A stretch of 64,000 nucleotides of DNA from Taudactylus pleione. Its lineage: Eukaryota > Chordata > Amphibia > Anura > Myobatrachidae. The stretch spans positions 15,141,501 to 15,205,500 of the forward strand of contig JAUIMM010000040.1 in the NCBI GenBank assembly GCA_031769625.1. Direction: 5' to 3'. The notes under the pieces were generated by a model. That model was not told where the DNA came from, ran no database searches, and worked only from the letters and a program-made list of their open reading frames with translations. A program made the translations under genes and the position numbers. Shown in pieces: positions 1 through 12,196 of this stretch. The stretch's first letter is position 1; every line of letters starts with the position of its first letter.

Positions 1-327
1 GTGCTGAAATTATAAAAAAAACAAGACTACTATAAACATGCTTATCATTTATTAAAAAGGGGAGGTTTGGAATCTGCACAGAACTATTAATATCTAATTG
101 AACAACTCTTACATACATACTTTTGGCCCAGCTAGTTGTTATGTAAGCAGTTAGAAAAAACATTATTATTTTTAAATAAAGGATCCAGCCACATAATGTG
201 TTTATGATCTGCACTGTTAGAATACAGTGTTAGCGAAGGACAGCATAGACAGCGCTATACAGACATATGTCTGTGCCTATAGTTCTTTATAAGTAAAGAT
301 ATCACAGATTATACTATGTAATATGCA

Positions 328-610
328 CAGGGTTGGACTGGCCTACAGGGATACAGGGGAAATCCCCGGTGGGCCCCACTGCCTGTGGGCCCACCCCCTC
401 TTCTAAGTATCAGGTTCCAGACCTCAAATTATATATTGTTACTCTATTAGATGGTCAGTTACCGGGACCACTGATCAACATGGAGGCTTGGTTCCCTTTT
501 ATAGAAGCTACACCAAGATTTGCCTAATGGTTAGCAAAGCATCTGGAATGGTTGGCCACGTCCCCTAAGCATGGGCCCTTAACACTGCATTCCCCCACTG
601 GGCCTTTCAT
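328..610. mobile_element. Partial interspersed repeat with 'ggttggactggcc' end
   Basis: The stretch from cagggttggactggcctaca through the palindromic ggggaaatccccggtgggcccc resembles the end of a widespread non-autonomous DNA element in amphibian genomes. The opposite end is not clear; 'ctgggcctttcatgccccaatccgac' near 598-625 may be its degenerate inverted end. No coding potential. Family name unknown. Confidence 0.35.
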
Positions 611-1199
611 GCCCCAATCCGACAATGAATATGCAAATTCCAGCAGACTAACCTCTGAAGAGCATATGAAACCTGTAATGATGAATATGTTTTAAAACAT
701 AGGAGATGGTGATAACATACCTGTGACATATGAACTTATGTTATTAAAGAAGTAGAGACTACATAAAAAGTTGATCATAATTTGACAATTAGTCACTCTG
801 AAATTCACCATAGGATACATAGAACGTGTATAAAGACTACTGAATAATATATCCATTCATTATGAATGATAATTATTTTACAACCCTAATACTCATTATA
901 TCTGTTAATTTATTAATGGTAATTATCTCCAACATTTATGAATGGTAATTATCTCTAACATAAGAGGACTACTGTACTATAACATTGATAATTATAACTT
1001 GTAATTGTCCTCTATATAGAAGATTAATACTGTTGAATTTAATTGTAATCAGCAAAGTGTCAAAGTGTCTTCGCTAAGTATTCTCCATTTATCTAAAACT
1101 TACAAAACAGAGAGAACAATTATAATTGATGAGATCCAGTACATTTGGGAATAAAGAGTTATAATTATGAACTTTTGTAAATGCTAACTACACTATAAT

Positions 1200-1480
1200 A
1201 CCCCTTTTACACCGGAGCTAAAACCCGGGTTATTGCAGGGTTAACCCGGGCAGCTCCTTGGTGTAAAAGGGGAGAAGGTTGGATCGCCGGGTCGAGTGAC
1301 CCAGCAATCCAACCCAGGTGACTTGCAGGATTTAACACGGGAGTAACCCGTGAAACCCTGCAGTGTGAACGGCGCGCTCTGGGTCACGATGACCTGGAGC
1401 TCGCCGCATGCTGGCAAATTGGTCCGGCTTCAGTGGCGCTTCGAGATGGACATAGTACCATCCTCTAAGGATGGTACTTC
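1200..1480. mobile_element. Hairpin-ended MITE fragment (ccccttttacacc)
   Basis: Positions 1201-1272 form an inverted repeat: ccccttttacaccggagct at the left pairs with agctccttggtgtaaaaggg at the right, and acccgggtt / aacccgggc pair inside it. GC-rich sequence continues to about 1480 and contrasts with the AT-rich flanks. It looks like one end of a non-autonomous DNA transposon whose other end is lost or diverged. Confidence 0.45.
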
Positions 1481-2037
1481 GCAAATTATGCTACAGCTGC
1501 TACATTTCCCATAGAAATGCATTGAATGAATGTTCATTGGCTGATAGCGGTGAGTCAATGAGTGGTTTCCACAATTGACTTCAGTGGCAGGAATGCACTT
1601 TAGTGACTCCAGAAGTTACAAGCACTTGCACAACAGCACACACTGGTCTCCTCACGAACACTTCGGGGATCATTGGAGCCGCATCTCAGGAGCAGAGGTC
1701 CCTCTGCACTGGGACTTGGCTACACCTTCCACTGGGTGAGACTTATACATTACCATGTGCCAATGCACAGCACATTGCGGAAGCATCCAGTGCATGACAG
1801 GTATCAATTCATATATATCCTCCCCTGATCAAGGGTAGAGGTAAGGACTGCTACACATCGCTGCATTATACTAAATGCTCTGCTACCATACTGTGGTCTG
1901 TGTTTTATTATCTGGGGCAAAATATATTATTAGCATGACTAATTATCAGCTGGCTTACTAACAACGCCATGTTTCTGCATATGCTGGGATAAGAGACTAA
2001 CCAACTATCTCTCTGGACCACCAATTTGTGCTTTGCT

Positions 2038-2380
2038 CAGGGGCGTATTTATAATGGGTGCAGGGTGTGTGGGGTACAGGGGCCCCTGGGTCCAGGGGGG
2101 CCAGCACAGCACACTCTGCACCCATAAAACTTACCTCTCCGTAGCCCCACATCAGCTCTGGTGTCTGCACCTGTAAAAAAGACTGGAAAATGGCCACCGC
2201 GGCAATTTTCCCAGTGACCTGTGTATATGCTATAGGCTCTGGGCACACTCTAGTGCCCAGAGCCTATAAGTGCGGCGCTGGCCGCGTACAGCTAAGTGCG
2301 TAGCCGGCCGCCAGAAAGAGAGGAGGGGATCCATGTCGGAGACAGCACACGGGCCCCCTCCTCTCTAGAAACGGCCCCTG
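2038..2380. mobile_element. hAT-like MITE with 8-bp target duplication
   Basis: The element begins CAGGGGCGTATTTATAATGG and ends AACGGCCCCTG, giving short terminal inverted repeats starting CAGGGGC. It is flanked on both sides by a perfect GCTTTGCT (2030-2037 and 2381-2388), the 8-bp target duplication typical of hAT transposons. It is 343 bp with no coding capacity. It is a close relative of the copy at 37008-37375: both carry ataatgggtgcagg near the left end, a 'cactctagtgcccagag' palindromic centre and 'cccctcctctc' near the right end. Confidence 0.85.
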
Positions 2381-3556
2381 GCTTTGCTGCTAATTTATTG
2401 ACTGCTTGTTCAGCCACCATTCCACATTTTGGGCCAAATGTAATAGGGTAAGCATGGCTATTTATTATTTTGTTTGGCTTGGCAATATGTCTTACTGTAT
2501 GTTTATACAGTATTATAGCTCTGTTGGTAAGACTTTAGAAAAGGTGGGAAATTATTGGCTTTCCTACCAGTCTTGAGACATGTACTTCTGTTTCTTTTTT
2601 TATTTATTTATTTATTTTTTAAACAGGTAAGTGTGTGTGGGAGGGGATGGGAGAGGTCTGGAGGATTGAGGTTGTGGAGGGGAATTAATGGGTATAGTTG
2701 AGGGAGGATAATAAGTATAAGGGGATACATTTTTAGTTGGCTTTATTAGGATGGTGAATGGGTTAATACTTTAATAGAGTTAATTAAGTTAAAGAGGTTA
2801 TTGTTTTTATTTGGTTAAATTAATGGGAAAGGCTCTTTGATTAGACTGAGAGGTAATGAATGATTTAATGAATATGGATCAGATTAATTCATGATGCAGA
2901 GATTTATTAATAAATTGGATAAGGGATTTAGGGGCCTAATCATTAAGCACTGCATCGGTGCTAATTTTGTATCCATCTCAATGCAAGTAGCAGAGGTGTA
3001 TACTAAAACATGGCAGCAATTAAAATATTATGCCAATACATGCCCCCAGGATCACTATCACTGCTACCTTTGTAGCTGTGAATCTTTGAATCTTAGCACT
3101 GCCAAGTCTGACTTGGCTGTGCTAGTGCACATGTGTGCCCCCAATGGCCAGCAGAGGGAACAGAACAGGGGTGGAGGGGTCTGGGAACAAACGCAATCTA
3201 GATTCCCACTGTCAAGCTCTGAACATTTACATTGGGAACCCCTGCTTGGGTGTAGCCTGTGTTGTATGGTGATAAATAGGGTGTATTCTGTATTGTATAT
3301 TTATCATAAGAATGCTCTCCGTATTGATGCTAGTCACCAGCAGGTAGTCTGTTTTGTATATTGTCCCGTTTCTGTGCATGATGTTCATATAGAGAAAATT
3401 GACCTAAATTATAAATTTTTTAACCTGCTTAATATATTGCAATTTGTGTGTGATTGGAACCAATTCTTTGAACACAACCTTCTGCCATATAAATTGAATA
3501 TTGATATAAATATAATTTATACCTTATAAATACAAATTCCTATATTTCCTATCTCT

Positions 3557-4443
3557 GGGCCTAATTCAGCAAGGAGCGCAGTTGTTAACAAGTACACAAT
3601 TGGTCGATTGTTGCGTTTAGCGCATGTGTATTCATCGCAGTGCGCATGCACAAAATAGCAATTGCGATCGGAACTGCGATTGCAGGGGCTAAGCAGACCC
3701 AGAACAGAGTGATTGACAGGAAGTGCCGTTTGTGGGTGGTGACTCGGGGGGGGGGGGCGAATTCAGGCATGCCAGTGTGTTCGAATGCCGTTGCATGTGC
3801 TATTGCAGGGGCGTGCATAAATTATCCATAAGCAGCCATAGCACTGATAGCGTGCGTGGTTGTTAGAAGGTCAAGGCTTGTGCAAGTGTGCATATGGGTC
3901 CGGTGTTACCGATGGTTTCGCTATGTTATGCGGATGTGAGTAAGGGGCAGTGGGCGTCCTCATGTCAGGCTGCGATCACAATGTGAATGCAAACACTTAA
4001 ATAACACCACTAATATTAGCAAAATTGTAATCTGTAGTGAATCAGGCCCCTATGTTCTTCCCTATCCATTTTTTGGGTTATATGCACAAGAAATGAGGGG
4101 TTAAAATGTTTTATTTGTAATAGATTTTACGGGGAGGGGGGTGGTCGGCCGAACACAGGCATGCCAGTGCGTTTGAATGCCGTTGCATGGGCATGCATAA
4201 ATTATCCACTGTGATGCCCTACGCAGCCTGAGGCCTGATAGCGTGAGGCTGCGATGGTACTCGATTGTACCGATATTTTTTGCAGTCTTGTTACACATTA
4301 CAGATGTGTGTAAGGTAAAGTGGGCGTTCATATGTTGTGCTAAGATTGCATTACGATCGGAATGAATCAGCATACTTTCGCAGTGAGACTGCGTGCATAA
4401 TCACTATTGCATTCACATCTGCGTTCCTTGCTGAATCAGGCCC
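3557..4443. mobile_element. Two adjacent MITEs with GGCCTNATTCAGCAAGG ends
   Basis: The left end at 3557 reads GGGCCTAATTCAGCAAGG. Right-end-like sequences occur at about 4035-4049 (gaatcaggcccc) and 4424-4443 (ccttgctgaatcaggccc), suggesting two related copies side by side. Internal sequence is shared, including caggcatgccagtg at 3764 and 4157 and 'cgttgcat' plus 'gcataaattatcca' in both. The ends match the 5691-7367 element, so all belong to one non-autonomous family. Short ORFs on both strands here are incidental. Confidence 0.6.
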
Positions 4444-6589
4444 TATGTTTTTTTTATTTATACTGAATAAGTTAAATCATGAATGTGGATCTACAGTTTA
4501 AAATATTTTTGATAGAGTATTAAAATACATATCTCCCACATGCAAGTTATGAAAACCTCTTGTATAAACTGTTAGTCCGATATGAGTCTTCATGGCAAAG
4601 AATGAATATAAAAGTATAGTGCTAAGATTAAAGTAAATATATTATGAAAATTAATATTACAGAAAATGTATATTACTATTATAGAAAAATATTAATATGT
4701 CAAGAAAATCATGCATATAAAAATATCATATAACATAAAAATGGATTGGTGCACCAAATAAGATGAATGTAAAACCAATATGAGCATGCTCTACATAGTT
4801 TACATATATTACAGTGTATTAACATTTTTTACAATATTAATTTTCATATCATATTTAATTACATCTTAACACTATACAATTGTTATATATTGTAGTTCTC
4901 TCATTGAGCGAAGGCTTAATACTCCTTTTGTAGCAGCTTTTTGATATATCCTGCATTCAACCTTTGGTAAATGAAAGGGAAGCTTAACCCCGTTGTTGCA
5001 GATGATGAGTAGGATTCGTCACCTGCATATACATTACAACTGTGGACGTCAAGTACCACTCATCTGCAGAGACGGGCCCCATTTTTAAAAATAATAACTA
5101 TGCTGGCACTGATCACAGGCGGCCAGAGACGCAAAATCCAGGTATTAACGTTGGATCTCCTGTGATCACCAGACAATATAACCATGTGTTGCGTATACAG
5201 ATGGGTCCACATACATCTAGTCTCCTGGCGCGTTAAACAGCCCTTCTAGTCACACCATGCCATGGAGGTAGATGTATGTGGGCAGATCTGTATATGGGAG
5301 ACACCCTATCATCACAGCAATGACACCTGCACATGTGGGATCAACCACATTTGATAGAGGGGCATCACCTTTTTTCAAATGACGTAGAACCTTAGCAGCT
5401 ACAGTATTGTCTGGGGATTACCTGTGACAATATCAACCTGTATCAAAGAAGTACTCCTACAGAACACCTAAAGGAGGAGTCCGCACGGGTACCAGAGAAA
5501 TCCTAATGCAAAGGGAAAAATGTAAGCTGTCAATCCTGTTCTGTGGTGTCATAAACAATTTCACCCTTCAATACATCAATTAAGGTAAAAATTCCTTTGT
5601 TCGCAGTGGTATAAGCAGAAATAAATCAATAGTCATTCAACACATATATATCAAGGATCATAAGTAAGGGTTAGCTTCCCAGACAACCGAGAGCCTGATT
5701 CAGCAAGGAATGCACATATGCAGACACACGCAATCGGACGATGTTTGCAGTCTGTACATGCATCGCAGTGCGTGTGCGCGAACCGCTTACTGCGTCTGCA
5801 AAAGTGAATATGCAGACCCAGGGAAAAGTGATTTACAGGAGGTACCATTTGTGGGTGGATACGGGAAGTGATGGGCCGAACGCAGGCGTGCCAGTTCGTT
5901 CACACCCCGCAGCCTTGCGTCCTCTGCATGTAGGAAGTCTCTCAACTCCTGTGGCATGGTCAGGTCTACCTTTAGTCTGCGTGCTGCTCCAATGTTACTT
6001 GATGGTCCCGATGTTTTCTCAGCCTTGCGCATCAGTACGGATGTTAGTGGAAGGTAAAGGGGGTGACAATTAGTAGTGCTAGATGTCTGCATCTTTGTGC
6101 TGCAATTGCTGTGCATATGCATTCATTAGCATATTCTCGCAGCATGCGTCTGCATCCGTGCGTTCCTTGCTGAATCAGTGTCACAACCCGGGACTGTTTC
6201 CCCTGCAGCCGGGTCACTTACCGATTCTGCCAGCGTTCTCTATCACATCCCAGATGCACAGGCTTCAGTGTTTCTCGGCCTGCTAAGTCTCAAGCAAGAT
6301 CCAAGCCTACTACAGAGTACTGCAGTGGCAAGTCCCAATCACCTGTTTGCAACAGCCAATCAAGTGATAGCCTGAGCTTCACCATACCACCTGTCTCTGC
6401 TTAGCCTATCCCAGGTAACCCAGGGGTATTTATCCCAGCTGCTGACTCTACCTAATTGCCAGTACAATGTCTAACCTCAGTTCTTACTGAGTGAGCTATA
6501 CTGAGCACCTGTTGCTTACTTGAATCCAGTTTGTGCAGTTTTGCTTCCTTCTCCTATACGGATTCCTGCAAGCAATCTACACCTGGGGC

Positions 6590-6980
6590 AGCTATTCCAC
6601 TGCCTGCACAGAGAATCTCAACCTGTTCCAGCTATCCAAACCTGCAACTCGCCTGTGTACACCATACTCATTGCATGGTGAGTGTTCCTGGTTCCTGCAC
6701 CATTGATGCCGCTCCTGGTATTACCATCCACTATCCATTCCGGTGTCTGGTCAGCATCCGGTTCTGTCTATGCCTGAAGCAGCTATCTCACTAGTTGCAC
6801 AGAGAATGCCTACCTGTTCCAGTTATCCGAACCTACAACTCGCCTGTGTATACCATTCTCACTACATGGTGAGTGTTCCTGGTTCCTGCTCCATTTGATG
6901 CCATTCCTGGTATCATCACCTACTACCCATGCCGGTGTTTTGACTGCATCTGGTCCTGTTACCATCTGAGTGCTCCAGGA
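6590..6980 (+). repeat. Imperfect ~190-bp tandem duplication inside the LTR
   Basis: Two diverged copies are visible by matching landmarks. 'gcagctattccactg' / 'gcagctatctcacta', 'acctgttccagct' / 'acctgttccagtt', and 'actcgcctgtgta' all recur, and 'catggtgagtgttcctggtt' recurs at 6674 and 6866. The spacing is about 190 bp. Each copy holds a GGTGAGT donor-like motif. Confidence 0.7.
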
Positions 6981-7168
6981 TCCTGGACTACAGCGACAAC
7001 CCAGTTTCAGCCTGGTGAATACGTTGCCAAGATCTACCACTCCAAAATTCCGGTTACAGTAAGAAGAGTGTTTTATTATATATCTACAGTATTAATCCAG
7101 TATTAGCCTGGTCAGTCTACTACCACTCTCCTCTGATTGCACATAACAACTTGTCTTCAACACCGACG

Positions 7169-7239
7169 TTCCTGGTGGTCTAGTGGGTATGATCTGGCAT
7201 TTCTCCGCCGAGACCCAGGTTCGATTCCCGGTCAGGGAA
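7169..7239 (+). pseudogene. tRNA-Glu-like sequence (SINE head or tRNA pseudogene)
   Basis: The A box 'tggtctagtggg' and B box 'ggttcgattcc' match eukaryotic tRNA-Glu. The 5' end TTCCTGG pairs with 3' TCAGGGA to form a 7-bp acceptor stem, with A as the next base. The T arm 'ccaggttcgattcccgg' is nearly perfect. The anticodon arm is imperfect: a TTC (Glu) triplet sits in 'atttctcc' but the stem is degenerate. No CCA is encoded. It lies inside a solo LTR, so it is more likely a SINE-derived head or retroposed pseudogene than a working tRNA gene. Confidence 0.6.
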
Positions 7240-7492
7240 GTGTTCTTCACTACATGCCAGGAGGTCTCCTAATGCCTGCCAGGTTTCTGTACACGCCTCC
7301 AGACACCAACACAGGCGAATATCAGACACCGGGTTCACAAACAAATACTAGTCTGACAATCAGGCCCTGAGATCATGAAGGTTGACCCTAAATGATCATC
7401 ATTTCCATTATGATTTCATATGCAGAGTGCTGCAACCTGTTTGAAAAGCAATCGAACTTTCCAACGGAACTATATGAAATGTAACAAATTAT

Positions 7493-8030
7493 GGGCCTGA
7501 TTCAGACCCACTCACGAGCGGCTGTCCGCTCGCAAGTGGGTCGATGTTATGCACTGAGCATGCGCACGACGGAGGGAGCTCCGTCGTGCGCATGCGCCAG
7601 ACGCGACGAGCGAAGGAAAGTCCTTCGCTCGTTGTGTCCGATCAAAGGGGGCGTGCTGTCAATGTTGATTGACAGCACGCCCCCTTTGGTGGGCGTGCCT
7701 CCCTGACGGGGGCGTTCCCACGGGAATGCCTCCCGTCAGAAGCCGGCCCACTGACATCACTAGTGATGTCAGTGGGAGTGATTTTGGCTCTGATAGAGCC
7801 AAAATCACTCCGGAGCTTGCGGTTGAAAAACTCAACCGCAGGCTCCGGCTCGCAATTTCGATGGTCGCGATGGTCTCGACCATCGCGGCCATCACAAAGC
7901 ACGCTCGTATAGCCTGTGGGTGGTGACCCACAGCTATACGAGCGTCCAGGAGGACGCTCCATGAAAATGGAGCCCGGCCCTCATTCAGAGCGTGCGCTCT
8001 GCTCAGAGCGTACGGCTCTGAATGAGGGCC
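7493..8030 (-). mobile_element. Hairpin-chain element, copy 1 (inverted orientation)
   Basis: This element begins GGGCCTGATTCAGA and ends TCTGAATGAGGGCC and is flanked by TAT/CAT. Nearly the whole 538 bp is a succession of long stem-loops in the order given for copy 3 (46210-46758), reversed. Examples: the tgcgcacgacggag stem at about 7560-7600, the ggggcgtgctgtcaat stem at about 7646-7687, and a loop-free palindrome at 7748-7777. ORFs open on both strands are a by-product of palindromic, GC-rich sequence. Confidence 0.85.
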
Positions 8031-8898
8031 CATGTTCTGTATGCTACATCATTTTAAGTGGTAATATTAAACAAAATGCTACAATTTATCATTGCAATAT
8101 AACATCTATGAGTTGTGCCGCATTTAGTATAAGGGACATAATTACTCCTGAATCTCTGTCCTAAATTTTCACCATTGTTGGGAACTTGTGGGGTTTTTTT
8201 TTGTTACAGCCCGCTCACAACATCAACCAATATTTATAAAGAGAGTTGATTTTGTGCTAGCTTAATAAAAATTGTCACTCTTTGCCACAATACGGCTAGA
8301 CGTAAAGTGATTTGTCCTCTTACCTTGCATATATTAAGTTATATTGAATTTATTCTGATATATCTATACTATTTTTCTGAAGCTGTGCCCCCGTACAGGG
8401 GTATCCTTTCTCTGCTACCCCTTCAGATTCCTCCTTTAGGTGTTCTGTAGGAATACTTTTTTTTATATGTTCCAATTGCTGCTAACCTTGGGGAGCACCA
8501 CCAACAATATTACATCCTACACATGAGATTATTTGTCAAACATATACTGAGATAGTTGGTCTTGACACATATTTGATCACTTATCTTTACTGATATGTTC
8601 TGAGTCCCTGTGCAGGATATATTTTTTCTTTGTTACCCTGTTCTACAGAAAAATCATGATTTCCATAGTTGTTGGAGAACATATTGTGGGGGAACCATTG
8701 TTTGAAAACAGGGGCCACAGACTAAACCAGTACACACAAGAAGAACATATCTTACAGATGGGGAGGTGGTAATCTAATACCCTCATCTTATCTCAAATAA
8801 TAAAAGATTTCCCCCAATTAATGCAGTAGGTTGTCTTGATTAAAAACTGGTAGACACTGTTGGGCTATCCATTGATCCTACACTTTGTAAGTGTTTAT

Positions 8899-9235
8899 GG
8901 GCTGATTCAGAGATGTACACTATGCCAATATATTTGCAGTTGAGCGATTATTAGTAAACTGCGCATGTAGCTAAGTTGCACTACACATGCGTCAAGGTAC
9001 AATACTGTAGATGATTGCACCAACTTTTTACTCGCAGTGTAATTGACAGTCAGGGAGCATTTATGGGAGGTAATGAGGAGTGGCAGCAAAGAACCCAGTT
9101 GTGATCGGAAGTAGCCATAGGGTTACCCAGAGCTGTGATCTCAATACAAATCTCGGCGGCTGTGACATTTGCATATTTTCGCACAGCAGCTGCGATCAGA
9201 GACTCAGCATTAGGGTACAATTCTGAATCAGTCCC
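8899..9235. mobile_element. MITE with GGGCTGATTCAGAG ends
   Basis: The left end GGGCTGATTCAGAGATG and the right end 'ttctgaatcagtccc' are imperfect inverted repeats, with TAT on the left and TAA on the right as possible decayed 3-bp duplication. The inside has 'gcgattattagtaaactgcgcatg', shared in spirit with 27013-27815. Non-coding. Confidence 0.5.
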
Positions 9236-10687
<1,452 letters not shown>

Positions 10688-11033
10688 GGGGTATATTCAA
10701 TTAGCATCGGGATTTACCACAGCCTTTTAGCAGGTGAGATAAGTGCAATGACTGCCTGCGGTAAGCCTGGAGGGTGCACTTAATTGGATTTATGCTCACA
10801 CCTCAGGAGGGTGCGAACATAAATCTGCACTAAGTGCACCAGCTGGGATTACTGTGCAGGGTAACAGCATAGCTCTGAGCACTTGGATCCTGGAATCAAT
10901 GCTGCACCGCACGTTAACATAGGGGCTTACCACGGGATATGGGGCTTACTGCAGGATATAATTGAATAGCTATGGACACTTAACCCAGCAGCTAAAAGCC
11001 CATGGTAAATCCTGCAGCTAATTGAATATGCCC
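10688..11033. mobile_element. MITE with GGGTATATTCAATTAGC ends
   Basis: The left GGGGTATATTCAATTAGC and the right GCTAATTGAATATGCCC are inverted repeats of about 17 bp bounding 346 bp of non-coding sequence. The same kind of ends occur at 48212-48581, so this is one family. Target duplication is not clear here. Confidence 0.7.
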
Positions 11034-11073
11034 TTATGAATAATAAAACACCTACAGTTTACTCTTTGGAGTC

Positions 11074-11290
11074 AATTTAATAAGGCGTGAGCGGCGCTAT
11101 GTGCCATTGCAACAGTGTGTAGATGCTGTCAATGGCACACCATCTCAACCTAAGCTCACCCCAAACTTGCAGATATTTGTGCATAGCCCTATGGGGCTGC
11201 AAATAAAAAACAGTGAGTCCGGGGCTACCGTAAGTGCCGCATACAAGCGCATTTACTAGAGCAGCTAGTAAGTGCTTTTATTGGACCCCT
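11074..11290. mobile_element. Short MITE-like repeat adjacent to the previous MITE
   Basis: 'gagtcaatttaataaggcg' on the left and 'agtgcttttattggacccc' on the right look like degenerate inverted ends. The inside is GC-richer than the flanks, with 'agcagctagtaagtgc'. Low certainty because the ends are short. Confidence 0.35.
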
Positions 11291-11464
11291 ATAAGTTTTG
11301 ATATTGTGGTAAAAACAATACTGAGAATTAAAACAATAAAGCCAAAGTACAATACATTTTTTTTTTCCTACTGTACACTATTTATAGTTTAATCCCTTTA
11401 AAGAGCAGTATAACTCCTGACCAGGCATCAAACAAGATATTAATATTGATGACACCTTCTGTCA

Positions 11465-11845
<381 letters not shown>

Positions 11846-12196
11846 TTATCTTTATGTATAATATCATATGCAGTGTGAGTTATACTCTTATACTGTAAGT
11901 AATATATAATAACTATAATTAAGGTTGTATAATTAATTACACAATAATGCTTAAAGGTAAAGGGTGCAAACAAATGAACACCAATAAAAAAAAGTTGGAA
12001 ACATAACAATTATTATATATTATGGTTACAAAGCAATGACTGTAATATTCATATTAGTTCAGTAACTGAATAAATGCAATTGTGTATTAATCATTCACAT
12101 AAGTGTGACTAGAGGCTTTATAGATAGTACCTTATCCTCTGATGAATGGAAAATGTTAGTTTACAATAGTCACGTGCAGTAACATGATGTAGTACT

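Larger units (their letters stand above)
6179..7358. mobile_element. Solo LTR of an LTR retroelement
   Basis: The insert begins TGTCAC and ends CTGACA, so TGTCA/TGACA form the short inverted termini typical of LTRs. It is flanked by a perfect 5-bp duplication ATCAG (6174-6178 and 7359-7363). Its length is 1180 bp, with no gag/pol remnants next to it, so this is a solo LTR left by recombination. It contains an imperfect tandem duplication of about 190 bp (6590-6980) and a tRNA-Glu-like sequence (7169-7239). Orientation and family (ERV or Gypsy) are undecided. Confidence 0.75.
5691..7367. mobile_element. MITE of the GGCCTGATTCAGCAAGG family, split by a solo LTR
   Basis: The left end is GAGCCTGATTCAGCAAGG at 5691; 'ccttgctgaatcag' at 6166-6178 is the right terminus, abruptly broken. 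The missing 'gccctga' resumes at 7364, exactly after the solo LTR at 6179-7358. Without the LTR and one copy of its 5-bp duplication, the terminus reads like the intact one at 4424-4443. The MITE itself is therefore about 490 bp and older than the LTR. Confidence 0.75.

Noticed and set aside
2891..3529. Longest open frame of the window (212 codons, plus strand)
   Set aside because: No domain or family resemblance, spans the boundary of a repeat (ggggcctaatcattaagcac near 2930), and no splice or promoter signals were evident. Best explained as chance.
7169..7239. Functional tRNA-Glu gene
   Set aside because: The anticodon stem does not close properly and the sequence is buried within a solo LTR, so a SINE head or pseudogene is more likely.
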